64,000 nt of DNA from DATEDA01 sp963744255. GTDB lineage: Bacteria; Pseudomonadota; Gammaproteobacteria; Burkholderiales; SG8-39. Every line of letters starts with the position of its first letter. Position 1 is the stretch's first letter. The translations under genes and the position numbers were made by a program. The notes under the pieces are model-generated. The model had not been told where the DNA came from. It saw only the letters and a list, made by a program, of their open reading frames with translations, and did not search any database. Where the stretch lies: assembly GCA_963744255.1 (NCBI GenBank), contig CAVUSZ010000017.1, forward strand, positions 262,601 through 326,600, in the 5' to 3' direction. This document shows, one piece after another, positions 1 to 7,993 of the stretch.

Positions 1-519
1 GGTCCGGTAGGCTTCGAGGCGCCACTTCAATCCTTGGAAGGAGAGGCTGTGCTTCAGCATCTCGTTCAGGGAGCGGATCGAGCCTTCCAAGGTTTCTCCG
101 ATGGCCTTGCGGATCGCCGGTCCCATGAGGGGATAGAAGATATCGACCAGCGTTCGCGGGTTCCTCTTGATCGACACCTGCGCGGCGCTCTCGACAATGG
201 GAGCGAGCGCCTGGCCCAGCCTCTCATCGCGCGAAGCTGCTTGCAGAACGGCGGGAGCGAGGACTCTGCTCACCGCAGCCGCGAGTTGCTCGGGATCCTC
301 GAATCGCTGTTGAAGCTCGTTCAATGCGGTGCGTTCGCGACCGGCGATGATGTGGCGCAGTTCCTCGAGGCGCGGATCGGCCGCGAAGCTCGGCACCCTG
401 GCCGCAAGATCCTGATTCAGACACCGAGCCAGATCAACCAGGAGCGCTGCGAGCCGCTTCCGGTCGATCCTGGATTGTTCCGATTCCAGGTCAGGGAACG
501 CGAGAGAGGGATTGGTCAC
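1..519 (-). CDS. OmpA-like protein, N-terminal part (runs off the window)
   Basis: Only the first 173 codons are inside the window. The GTG start at 519 follows a GGGGAGGA ribosome binding site 7-10 bases upstream. The visible part is soluble and helical, with no signal peptide. It contains the segment YPLMGPAIRKAIGETLEG followed by SLSFQGLKWRLEAYR. From memory, this resembles the long N-terminal region of a class of proteins that end in an OmpA/MotB peptidoglycan-binding domain. That C-terminal domain would lie left of base 1, so the assignment is inferential. Its segment LARCLNQDLAAR is echoed in the adjacent upstream gene (IAKCLNQDLSSK), so the two probably form an operon and may interact. 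Confidence 0.6.
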   Translation of the reverse strand, partial: MTNPSLAFPDLESEQSRIDRKRLAALLVDLARCLNQDLAARVPSFAADPRLEELRHIIAGRERTALNELQQRFEDPEQLAAAVSRVLAPAVLQAASRDERLGQALAPIVESAAQVSIKRNPRTLVDIFYPLMGPAIRKAIGETLEGSIRSLNEMLKHSLSFQGLKWRLEAYRT

Positions 520-651
520 GGTAAACCGTCCTCCCCGCCCCTGCTTGGAGCCGTGCATGCCGGGACTGGGAGCCGACGCATTCGCCCCCCGACAAGCCGT
601 CCGACGCACGGGCGCGTGAGCTTGGAATCGCTTCCGAGCCGGAGCGCGGGT

Positions 652-1287
652 CTACTTGGGCAGCTCGCTATTCGCGCTCTTGCCCAGGCCCTTGGACGAG
701 AGATCCTGATTGAGGCATTTCGCTATCTCGACGAACAGGCCGGCGAGGAGATTGCGATCCGTCTTTACGTTGCTCAGCTCACTGAACATCCGCTCGATCG
801 TATTGCGTAGTTCCTCCCCCTTGCGTCTCATCTCGTCCCTGAGACTCTGGGATTCCTGCCCGATCCGATCGGTAATTTCGCGCTCGACTCGCGCCAGATG
901 ATCGGATACCTGTCCAAGGCGCTTCTCCAAGGTCTGGATATGCTCGCGCGCGCTGCGTTCCAACTCCTTATCGGTGTCGGATCTCGAGTCTTTTTCCTGG
1001 CCAAGCTGAGTCGCGAATGACTCCACCTGCTTCTTCGTCGCGGACTCCAGCACACCAATACTGCGCGTGGTCTCTGCTTCCACTTCTCTTATTCTCTGCA
1101 GAACACGCTCTTCCAGGCTCGTGAACCGGCGGTCGTAATCCTGCATCTGGTTGCCGAAGAGGATGTCGCGAATCTTCTCCACGCTGACACCCTCGCCGGC
1201 GTGCGAAGCCCCGCCGGTCATGGCGGCCTGGGCGATCTTGGAATCCAACACTTCCGGAGTTGAAGTGGACTTTTGAGCAGCCGGCAT
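652..1287 (-). CDS. Coiled-coil protein upstream of the OmpA-like gene
   Basis: This 211-residue protein begins at an ATG preceded by AAAGGAAATC. Residues about 40-180 are rich in charged heptads (EERVLQRIREVEAET, EKRLGQVSDHLARVERE) and should form a long coiled coil. There is no signal peptide or membrane segment. The C-terminus holds the motif LFVEIAKCLNQDLSSKGLG, very like a segment near the start of the downstream OmpA-like protein. The 132-base gap and shared direction suggest one transcript. A cytoplasmic structural or scaffold role is a guess; no catalytic motif is visible. Confidence 0.7.
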   Translation of the reverse strand: MPAAQKSTSTPEVLDSKIAQAAMTGGASHAGEGVSVEKIRDILFGNQMQDYDRRFTSLEERVLQRIREVEAETTRSIGVLESATKKQVESFATQLGQEKDSRSDTDKELERSAREHIQTLEKRLGQVSDHLARVEREITDRIGQESQSLRDEMRRKGEELRNTIERMFSELSNVKTDRNLLAGLFVEIAKCLNQDLSSKGLGKSANSELPK

Positions 1288-1772
1288 AGTGATTTCCTTT
1301 CAGGAAATCTCGTCTTGTTTCGGATATGCGGAAAATTTAAGCATGCCACAGATCCCGGTACCGGACAACGGGCGGTCCGGCCCAACCATAGTACGAGTCT
1401 GGACGAAGAGGCGGGTGTCCGATCGAGGAGGGAGGCCTGAAGCCGGGTCAGCGGGTGGTCGATCCTCCTGCAGGATGGTGATCGACATGAACCATGCGAG
1501 CGCTGAAGGCGCTGGCGGGGTAAGGGCTTTTCTCGGCGGCCGCGTGGGATAGAGTTCGGACGTGTTCGTGGCGATTCGCAGGTCGTCGTCGCACACGCCG
1601 ATCGGTACACGCCGTCCTGTTAGATTCCGGAATCGTGCTATCGGCAGAACTCATCGAGGGCCTGCCTGCTCGTGCTTACCGCCCGCTTTTTGGGCGACGA
1701 TCGCGAACCTTGCGCGCTTCGGAATGCCCGCTTGCTCAATATGAACGCTGGGTTGCCCGGGGCTAGATATGC
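1288..1772. other. Gene-free stretch
   Basis: The 485 bases between the coiled-coil gene and tRNA-Cys hold only short overlapping open frames with low-complexity arginine/serine-rich translations. I see no ribosome binding site attached to a plausible gene and no strong repeat. In Escherichia coli glyW and cysT are followed by leuZ; no tRNA-Leu is present here. Confidence 0.6.
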
Positions 1773-1846
1773 TGGAGGCGGGGGTCGGAATCGAACCGGC
1801 GTACACGGCTTTGCAGGCCGCTGCATGACCACTCTGCCACCCCGCC
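1773..1846 (-). tRNA. tRNA-Cys (GCA)
   Basis: The minus strand folds as a complete 74-base cloverleaf with acceptor GGCGGGG/CCCCGCC, anticodon loop CTGCAAA (anticodon GCA), T-loop GGTTCGATTCC and an encoded CCA end. It lies just downstream of tRNA-Gly, the same glyW-cysT order as in enterobacteria. Confidence 0.96.
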
Positions 1847-1921
1847 AGGGGGAAGCGCTTCGCTCGCCGGCGAAGGCTCAAACCAAAAGAGGGAAAGCGC
1901 GCTCGCTTTCCCTCGGAATCC

Positions 1922-1997
1922 TGGAGCGGGAAACGAGTCTCGAACTCGCGACCTCAACCTTGGCAAGGTTGCGCTCTACCAACTGAGCTATTCCCGC
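1922..1997 (-). tRNA. tRNA-Gly (GCC)
   Basis: A 76-base cloverleaf on the minus strand with acceptor GCGGGAA/TTCCCGC, D-arm AGCTCAGTTGGTAGAGC, anticodon GCC in CTTGCCAAG, T-arm GAGTTCGAGACTC and an encoded CCA. It follows pgsA closely and precedes tRNA-Cys, so all three may share a transcript. Confidence 0.96.
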
Positions 1998-2036
1998 GTT
2001 TAGAAAGAGAATTTTAGCTTTCCGCCGAGGGCGCGG

Positions 2037-2615
2037 TCAAGCACGGTCCGCAGTCCCGTTGGCGTGGGGCGCGGCGAGCTTGAGGTAGTAGAGCATCGAG
2101 AGCAGCGTCAGCGCTGCGGCGAGGTAGATGAGCCACGTGCCTAGCCAGTGCGGGTCGAGCCTTCCAATCCGGTCGTGGTACAGGAGCAGCGGTATCGCCA
2201 CGAGTTGCGAGGCCGTCTTGACCTTGCCGAGGAAGTTGACCGCGACGCTCTTACCCTGTCCCAGCTTGGCCATCCACTCCCTCAGGGCGGAGATCGCGAT
2301 CTCGCGGCCGATGATGATGAAGGCCACCAGCATGTCGACCCGTTGCTCCCTGAGCAGGACGATCAGCGCTGCGGCGACGATCAGCTTGTCCGCCACTGGA
2401 TCGAGGAAGGCCCCGAACGCGGACGTCTGGTTCAGCCTCCGCGCGAGATAACCGTCGAGCCAGTCGGTGACCGCGGCGCCGACGAACAGGATGGTGGCGG
2501 TGAGATTCTTGTCGTGCGGCGCGAGCCAGCGGTCGGGCAGGTAGTAGATCGCGACCAGCAGCGGAATCGCGAGGATGCGCAGCCACGTCAGGAGGTTCGG
2601 GACGTTGACCGGCAT
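2037..2615 (-). CDS. pgsA: CDP-diacylglycerol--glycerol-3-phosphate 3-phosphatidyltransferase
   Basis: This 192-residue inner-membrane enzyme makes phosphatidylglycerophosphate, the first committed step to phosphatidylglycerol and cardiolipin. The CDP-alcohol phosphotransferase signature is complete: DWLDGYLARR followed by GAFLDPVADK, which supplies the metal-binding aspartates of DGxxAR(x8)GxxxDxxxD. Several hydrophobic helices surround it (start, about 85-105, and the C-terminal LIYLAAALTLLSML). Its ATG shares one base with the uvrC stop codon, so the two are translationally coupled. The uvrC-pgsA-tRNA-Gly-tRNA-Cys order is a classic conserved neighbourhood. Confidence 0.95.
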   Translation of the reverse strand: MPVNVPNLLTWLRILAIPLLVAIYYLPDRWLAPHDKNLTATILFVGAAVTDWLDGYLARRLNQTSAFGAFLDPVADKLIVAAALIVLLREQRVDMLVAFIIIGREIAISALREWMAKLGQGKSVAVNFLGKVKTASQLVAIPLLLYHDRIGRLDPHWLGTWLIYLAAALTLLSMLYYLKLAAPHANGTADRA

Positions 2616-4414
2616 CAGTGGAGCTCCCGGTAGATGCGCTCCGCGAGCGTGCGGCTGATGCCTTCGACTTGCGCCAGGTCCTCGACGCTGGCGGCAACGA
2701 CGCCCTTGAGGCCGCCGAATCGCTCGAGCAGCTGCCGCCGCCGCTTCGCGCCGATGCCGCTGATTGATTCCAGCGTCGACGTGACGCGTTTCTTCGCGCG
2801 CCGGTGACGGTGGCCGGTAATCGCGAACCGGTGCGCTTCGTCGCGGATCGCCTGGATCAGATGCAGGCCTGGATGGTCCGGGGCGAGCCGCAGCACGCGG
2901 TCGCCATCGGCGAAAACGAGCTCTTCCAGACCGGCCTTGCGCTCCGGCCCCTTCGCGATCCCGACGAGGTCCAGGTCGGCGAAGCCGAGCTCGGCGAGGA
3001 TTGCGCGCGCCGCATGCACCTGGCCTTTCCCGCCGTCGATCAGGATCAGGTCCGGGATCAGCCCCTCGCCGCGCGCGATCTTCTCGTACCGCCGGTGCAG
3101 CACGTCCCGGACCGCCGCGTAGTCGTCCCCCGGCGTGATCCCGGCGATGTTGTAGTGCCGGTACTCGGAGGGTCGCATCCGGTACTGGTCGTATACGACA
3201 CAGGAGGCCACCGTAAGCTCGCCCTGGGTATGGCTGACGTCAAAGCATTCGATCCGCTGCACCGAGGGCGCAAGCCCGAGCGCTTCCCGCATCGCAGCGA
3301 GCCGGGCCTCCTGCGTACCCTGCTCGCGCGCTCGCTGAGCGAGGGCCTGCGCGGCGTTGCGCTCGGCCATCTCCAGCCAGGCGCGACGCTCGGCCTGCGG
3401 CCGCGTCACGATCTGAACCGGGCGGGTGGCGTGCTCGGTGAGGGCTGCGGCAAGCTCCTCTGCATCTACCTCCTCGCCCGTCACGATCAGCGCCGGCGGC
3501 GAACCCTGCAAGTAGTGCTGGGCGAGGAACGCCCCGACCACGTCGCGGGCGGTCCGCTCTTCCGCGTGCTGCGGGAAGAAGCTCTTGTCGCCGAGATAAC
3601 GCCCGTTCCGGATCATGACCAGGTTGACGCAGGCGATGCCCTGATCGATCGCGCACGCGACGACATCCGCGTCTAGCGCCTTTGCGGTGTCGACGTACTG
3701 CCGGCCCTGGACCTTCGACAGCGACCGGAGCTGGTCGCGGTACACCGCTGCCTGCTCGTAGTCGCGGGCATCCGCGGCGGCCTGCATGCGCGCTGCGAGC
3801 GCGGTCATCACGTCGTCCTCGCGCCCGTCCATGAAGAGCCTGGCATTCCGCACGTCCGCATCGTACCGCGCCGCGTCGATGAGACCCACGCAGGGCGCCG
3901 AACACCGCCTGATCTGGTGCAAGAGGCACGGACGAGAGCGATTCTGGAATACCGAGTCCTCGCAGGTACGCAGACGGAACACCTTCTGCAGGGTCTGGAT
4001 GCTCTCGCGTACCGCTCCGGCGTTCGGGAACGGACCGTAGTAGGTGTGCTTCCGGTCGAGCGGGCCCCGATGGAATCCGAGCCGCGGGAACTCGTCGCTG
4101 CTGACCATCAGGTACGGGTAGGACTTGTCGTCGCGGAAAAGGATGTTGTAGCGCGGTGCGAGCGACTTGATCAGGTTGCCCTCGAGGAGCAGCGCCTCGC
4201 CCTCCGAGCGCGTCAGGGTGACCTCCACGGCCGCGACCTGGGAGAGCATCACCTGGGTGCGCGGGCCGTGATCGCTCTTCTGGAAGTACGACGCAACGCG
4301 TTTCTTGAGGTCGCGCGCCTTGCCGACATACAGCACGTCGCCGGCCGCGTTCAGCATGCGGTAGACGCCCGGGCGATTTGGCAAGCCGGCGATCAAGGAC
4401 GCGGCGTCAAACAC
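2615..4414 (-). CDS. uvrC: Excinuclease ABC subunit C
   Basis: UvrC makes the two incisions of nucleotide excision repair after UvrA and UvrB have located damage. At 599 residues it has normal length. The GIY-YIG nuclease domain is at the N-terminus (GVYRMLNAAGDVLYVGKA), followed by the UVR UvrB-binding segment around residues 200-235, the RNase H-like second nuclease domain (IECFDVSHTQGE, LILIDGGKGQ), and two helix-hairpin-helix elements at the C-terminus (LESISGIGAKRR, VEGISRTLAERI). It leads the uvrC-pgsA pair. Its partner uvrB lies 36 kb away in this window. Confidence 0.97.
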   Translation of the reverse strand: MFDAASLIAGLPNRPGVYRMLNAAGDVLYVGKARDLKKRVASYFQKSDHGPRTQVMLSQVAAVEVTLTRSEGEALLLEGNLIKSLAPRYNILFRDDKSYPYLMVSSDEFPRLGFHRGPLDRKHTYYGPFPNAGAVRESIQTLQKVFRLRTCEDSVFQNRSRPCLLHQIRRCSAPCVGLIDAARYDADVRNARLFMDGREDDVMTALAARMQAAADARDYEQAAVYRDQLRSLSKVQGRQYVDTAKALDADVVACAIDQGIACVNLVMIRNGRYLGDKSFFPQHAEERTARDVVGAFLAQHYLQGSPPALIVTGEEVDAEELAAALTEHATRPVQIVTRPQAERRAWLEMAERNAAQALAQRAREQGTQEARLAAMREALGLAPSVQRIECFDVSHTQGELTVASCVVYDQYRMRPSEYRHYNIAGITPGDDYAAVRDVLHRRYEKIARGEGLIPDLILIDGGKGQVHAARAILAELGFADLDLVGIAKGPERKAGLEELVFADGDRVLRLAPDHPGLHLIQAIRDEAHRFAITGHRHRRAKKRVTSTLESISGIGAKRRRQLLERFGGLKGVVAASVEDLAQVEGISRTLAERIYRELH

Positions 4415-4453
4415 ACGCTAGCGCGGCGGCGAGCCGCGGGGTGGAGGGTGGGG

Positions 4454-4459
4454 TAGAAT
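4454..4459 (+). promoter_or_regulatory. Candidate -10 element of efp
   Basis: TAGAAT lies 35 bases upstream of the efp ATG in the gap between divergent uvrC and efp. The same hexamer occurs upstream of acpP, the aminotransferase gene and the GlxA-type regulator in this window. No convincing -35 element accompanies it. Confidence 0.35.
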
Positions 4460-4493
4460 CGCCGGCTTTTCCAGCGCAATCCGGCAATTGGCT

Positions 4494-5060
4494 ATGGCGA
4501 AGGCGCTCGCGACCGAGATCCGCGTCGGCAATCTGCTCGAGTGGGACAAACGCGTCTGGCGAGTCCTGAAATCGTACCATGTGCACGTCGGCGGCCGCGG
4601 CGGCGCCTTCATGCAGGTCGAGATGAAGGACATCGAGGCCGGCACCAAGACGAACACCCGCTTTCGCACCGACGAGAAGGTCGAGCGCGCGTACGTCGAG
4701 CAGCGGGAGATGCAGTACCTCTACCAGGAGGGCGACAACTACGTGTTCATGGACAAGGACACCTACGACCAGCTGCCGCTCTCCGCGGAGATGCTCGAAG
4801 GCCAGGCCGGATACCTGCTGCCGAATACCGACGTTCAGATCAACTTCCACAACGAGCGCCCGATCGGCGTCCAGATGCCGCCCTCGGTGGTGCTCACCGT
4901 GGTCGAGACGGACCCGAACATCAGGAACTCGACCGTGACCACGTCCTTCAAGCCCGCGAAGACCGAGACCGGGCTGGTCGTACAGGTGCCGCCGTTCATC
5001 GAGACCGGCGAGAAGATCAAGGTCAACACCGACGACGGGGCATACATCGAACGCGCCTAG
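4494..5060 (+). CDS. efp: Elongation factor P
   Basis: EF-P binds between the P and E sites of stalled ribosomes and relieves arrest at polyproline stretches. The 188-residue product has the three-domain beta-barrel layout: KOW-like N-terminal domain, OB domain, and C-terminal domain ending in GEKIKVNTDDGAYIER. I chose ATG 4494 (MAKALATEIRVGN) over the in-frame TTG at 4488. The tip residue that receives the post-translational modification is Arg35, in the loop VGGRGGAF. The rest of the domain (GGAFMQVEMKDIEAGTK) resembles the lysine-type EF-P of alphaproteobacteria. An arginine here would predict rhamnosylation by EarP rather than lysylation, but no earP gene is next to it. Confidence 0.93.
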   Translation: MAKALATEIRVGNLLEWDKRVWRVLKSYHVHVGGRGGAFMQVEMKDIEAGTKTNTRFRTDEKVERAYVEQREMQYLYQEGDNYVFMDKDTYDQLPLSAEMLEGQAGYLLPNTDVQINFHNERPIGVQMPPSVVLTVVETDPNIRNSTVTTSFKPAKTETGLVVQVPPFIETGEKIKVNTDDGAYIERA

Positions 5061-5078
5061 CGGCGCGTTCCGCTAGGC
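5055..5078. terminator. Hairpin between convergent efp and nagZ
   Basis: A perfect 9-bp stem (GCCTAGCGG / CCGCTAGGC) with a 6-base loop spans the convergent gene ends. Both stop codons lie in the stem arms: the efp TAG at 5058-5060 and the nagZ TAG read from 5075-5073. There is no strong T tract on either side, so function as a bidirectional terminator is only plausible. Confidence 0.4.
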
Positions 5079-6110
5079 AAAGCCGCCCCCCTCGCGCTCC
5101 CGCGCGATCTCGGCGAGCGCGAGCCGATAGCCCGCGCCGTCGGGCGACGCGCCGGGACGCGGACCGCGCATGCGGCCGGCCCTGCCGGGGTCCAGCCTGG
5201 CCGGTCCCAAACCGTCGAGAAGCCGCACTGCGGCGTCCCGTGCATTGCACACGAGTACCATGTCGCAGCCGGCCGCGAGCGCGGCGTGCCCGCGATCGAC
5301 GATCCCGCCGGCTACGCTCGCCCCCTCCATCGAGAGATCGTCGCTGAACACGATGCCGTCGAAGCCGAGGCGGCCGCGCAGGATGTCCCCCAGCCAGACG
5401 GGCGAGAATCCCGCCGGCCTCGAATCGATCCGCGGATAGATCACGTGCGCCGGCATCACCCCGGCAAGCGCCGCCGAGTCGATGAGCGCGCGATACGGTG
5501 CTAGGTCGTTCGCTTCGATCGTCGCGAGATCGCGCTCGTCCACTGGCACCTCGTGATGCGAGTCGGCGCGGACGTAGCCGTGGCCGGGGAAATGCTTGCC
5601 GACGGCGCCCATGCCGACCCGGCGCATGCCGGCGGTCAGCGCTGCGGCGAGCTGTGCCACCGCGGTCGCCTGCGCGTGGAAGGCCCGGTCCCCGATCACG
5701 CTCGAGGAGCCGAAGTCGATATCGAGCACGGGAGCGAAGCTCAGATCGACGCCGTGCGCCACGAGCTCCGACGCGAGTACTACCCCGACCGCGCCGGCCA
5801 GATTCTTGGCGAGCGCCGGGTTCGCATCGTAGATGCGGCCAAGCGCCCGCATCGGCGGCAGCCGGGTGAAGCCGTCCCCGAACCGCTGCACCCGGCCGCC
5901 CTCCTGATCGACGGCGATCAGCAGGGACGGCGACCGCATGCCGCGGATCGCGCTCGTCAGCGCCCGCAGCTGCCCGGGCGCGGCGTAGTTGCGGGCGAAC
6001 AGGATGACACCGCCGACCAGAGGATGAGCGAGCAGCTCGCGATCGTCCGGCGCGAGCTCGAACCCGGCAACGTCCACAATGACCGGGCCGAGCGGCCGAT
6101 CAAGCGCCAT
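5073..6110 (-). CDS. nagZ: Beta-N-acetylhexosaminidase
   Basis: NagZ is a cytosolic family 3 glycoside hydrolase that removes N-acetylglucosamine from anhydromuropeptides during peptidoglycan recycling. The 345-residue protein carries KHFPGHGYVRADSHHEVP, the histidine loop typical of NagZ-type enzymes, and SDDLSMEGA, which holds the catalytic aspartate nucleophile. It is a single TIM-barrel domain without signal peptide, as expected. Its start overlaps the end of acpS by 11 bases, placing it last in the chain recO-pdxJ-acpS-nagZ. Fatty-acid genes lie further upstream on the same strand. Confidence 0.95.
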   Translation of the reverse strand: MALDRPLGPVIVDVAGFELAPDDRELLAHPLVGGVILFARNYAAPGQLRALTSAIRGMRSPSLLIAVDQEGGRVQRFGDGFTRLPPMRALGRIYDANPALAKNLAGAVGVVLASELVAHGVDLSFAPVLDIDFGSSSVIGDRAFHAQATAVAQLAAALTAGMRRVGMGAVGKHFPGHGYVRADSHHEVPVDERDLATIEANDLAPYRALIDSAALAGVMPAHVIYPRIDSRPAGFSPVWLGDILRGRLGFDGIVFSDDLSMEGASVAGGIVDRGHAALAAGCDMVLVCNARDAAVRLLDGLGPARLDPGRAGRMRGPRPGASPDGAGYRLALAEIAREREGGGFA

Positions 6111-6495
6111 GGCTGCCTTCCCCCTCGAGGACGACGAACGCGGCGGCCATGCCGCGCTCGTCGGTCAGGCTCACGTGGACGATCCGGATCCCGCGGCGCT
6201 CGACGAGCGCCGCCAGCGGCGCCGCCAGCTCGAGATACGGCCGCCCGGAAGCGTGGTTCACGACCCCGATGTTGAGCCAGTTGACCGGCGCGCGGATGCC
6301 GGTGCCCATCGCCTTGGAGAATGCTTCCTTGGCGGCGAAGCGCTTGGCGAGGTACGCGGCGGGCTTACGATGGCTGGCAAGCCGCCCGAGCTCGCGCGGC
6401 ACGAGGACCTTGCGAGCGAAGCGTTCGCCCCAGCGTTCGAGCGCCTGCTCGATCCGTGCGATCTCGACCAGGTCGATGCCGATGCCGAGGATCAC
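6100..6495 (-). CDS. acpS: Holo-[acyl-carrier-protein] synthase
   Basis: AcpS transfers 4'-phosphopantetheine from CoA to the serine of apo-ACP. The 131-residue protein begins at GTG 6495, inside the pdxJ stop (GTGA overlap), giving the canonical start ILGIGIDLVEIARIEQ with its magnesium-binding aspartate. The second signature, KRFAAKEAFSKAMGTG, is also present. Length and both motifs are normal. The substrate, ACP, is encoded at 18107-18352. Confidence 0.95.
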   Translation of the reverse strand: MILGIGIDLVEIARIEQALERWGERFARKVLVPRELGRLASHRKPAAYLAKRFAAKEAFSKAMGTGIRAPVNWLNIGVVNHASGRPYLELAAPLAALVERRGIRIVHVSLTDERGMAAAFVVLEGEGSHGA

Positions 6496-7262
6496 TTGGC
6501 TGCCCTCACCGCAGCGCGCATCGCGGCATTGACGACGAGCATCTTCATCTCCCGCACCGCCTCGCGCATGCCGACGAACACCGCGCGGCTGACGATCGCG
6601 TGCCCGATGTGGAGCTCGCGCACGCCGGTGAGCTGCGCCACCGGCTCGACGTTGAAGTAGTTGAGCGCATGCCCCGCGTTGAACCGCATCCGCCGCGCGC
6701 GGATCGCGTCCCCGGCCGCTGCAAGCTTCACGAGCTCCACCACGACCGCCGGGCTCTCCGCGTCGCGGCCGCGCGAATGGAAAGCGTGCGCGTATGGGCC
6801 GGTGTGCACCTCGCATACCGAGGCGCCGATCCGGTGTGCGGCTTCGACCTGGCGCTCGTCGGCATCGATGAACACGCTGACCACGATGCCGGCCTCCACG
6901 AGGCGCGCGACGACCTTCCTCAGACCCGACTCCCCCGCGACGATGTCGAGACCGCCCTCGGTCGTGACCTCCTGCCGGCCCTCGGGAACGAGCATCGCCA
7001 TCTCCGGCCGGATGCGGCGGGCGATGCCGACCATTTCGTCGGTTGCCGCCATCTCGAGGTTAAGCTTGATGTGAGTGAGCTCGCGCAGCCGCCGCACATC
7101 CTCGTCCTGGACGTGCCGCCGGTCTTCGCGCAGGTGCACCGTGATGCCGTCGGCGCCACCGAGATGCGCCTCGACGGCCGCCCACACCGGGTCGGGCTCG
7201 TAGGTCCGTCGCGCCTGCCTGACGGTAGCGACGTGGTCGATGTTGACGCCGAGTTCGATCAT
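6492..7262 (-). CDS. pdxJ: Pyridoxine 5'-phosphate synthase
   Basis: PdxJ condenses 1-deoxy-D-xylulose 5-phosphate with 3-amino-1-hydroxyacetone phosphate to make pyridoxine 5'-phosphate. The 256-residue TIM-barrel protein starts with MIELGVNIDHVATVRQAR, the hallmark N-terminus, and retains HLREDRRHVQD and NAGHALNYFN. The ATG at 7262 overlaps the recO TGA as ATGA, and its own TGA overlaps the acpS GTG, so recO, pdxJ and acpS are tightly coupled. The open frame continues far upstream inside recO, but that part is out of frame with recO and is not coding. Confidence 0.96.
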   Translation of the reverse strand: MIELGVNIDHVATVRQARRTYEPDPVWAAVEAHLGGADGITVHLREDRRHVQDEDVRRLRELTHIKLNLEMAATDEMVGIARRIRPEMAMLVPEGRQEVTTEGGLDIVAGESGLRKVVARLVEAGIVVSVFIDADERQVEAAHRIGASVCEVHTGPYAHAFHSRGRDAESPAVVVELVKLAAAGDAIRARRMRFNAGHALNYFNVEPVAQLTGVRELHIGHAIVSRAVFVGMREAVREMKMLVVNAAMRAAVRAAK

Positions 7263-7993
7263 AGGCTCGCTAGCTCGCGGAAGATGGTCCGGCTGTGCAG
7301 CGGCTGCCGGTCTAGCCGCCGTGCAATGGCGAGCCGCATCAGCTGCTTCGCCGCCTGCGCCGTGGCGGGCGCGGCATAGTCGTCGCGCGCAATCTCCAGC
7401 AACACTCGACCGGGCACCACAAGCGTGTCGTCCGGTCCGGGTCCGTCCACGACGGGAGTCGCGCCCTGTTCTGGATCGTACCGGTAGAGGCGCTCGGGCT
7501 CGATGGGAATGTCGGAGCCCGCCTCGCGCTCGAGCGGCAAAGCATATCCCAGCCCGGCGAGCAGCCGGCGCTCGAAGGCGCGCAGGAGCGGGCCGTGATC
7601 GGTGTCGTGCGCAAGGCCGGTAACCGCTTCGACGTACCAGTCGAAGAGTTGCTCGTGCGGGTCCTCGCGCGCGAGCAGGCGGAGCAGCAGCTCGTTCAGG
7701 TAGAACCCGCAGAGCAGCCGCTCCCCCGAGAGCAGCGGCTGGCCACCATGCCACTCGCACCGCACGAGCGTCCTGACCTCGCCGCGCCCCGACCAGCTGG
7801 CGGACAGCGGCTGAAATGCGAGCAAGGTGCCGCGGAGCGCGGAGCCGGGCCGGCGTGCTCCCTTGGCGAGCAGCGGCAGGCGGCCGTGCGTGCGGGTGAA
7901 CGCCTCGACGAGCAAGCTCGTCTCGCTGTAGGGATAGGCGTGCAGAACGTATGCCGCCGCACGGTCGACGCGGCTGTGTTCACGCATGCTCAA
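7259..7993 (-). CDS. recO: DNA repair protein RecO
   Basis: RecO loads RecA onto SSB-coated single strands with RecR and anneals complementary strands. The 244-residue protein has an N-terminal OB fold (AAYVLHAYPYSETSLLVEAFTR, then GRLPLLAKGARRPGS) and a helical C-terminal domain. Proteobacterial RecO often lacks the zinc cysteines, as here. An internal ATG at 7987 is an equally good start. Its beginning overlaps the end of era, continuing the rnc-era-recO order seen in many proteobacteria. Confidence 0.93.
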   Translation of the reverse strand: MSMREHSRVDRAAAYVLHAYPYSETSLLVEAFTRTHGRLPLLAKGARRPGSALRGTLLAFQPLSASWSGRGEVRTLVRCEWHGGQPLLSGERLLCGFYLNELLLRLLAREDPHEQLFDWYVEAVTGLAHDTDHGPLLRAFERRLLAGLGYALPLEREAGSDIPIEPERLYRYDPEQGATPVVDGPGPDDTLVVPGRVLLEIARDDYAAPATAQAAKQLMRLAIARRLDRQPLHSRTIFRELASL

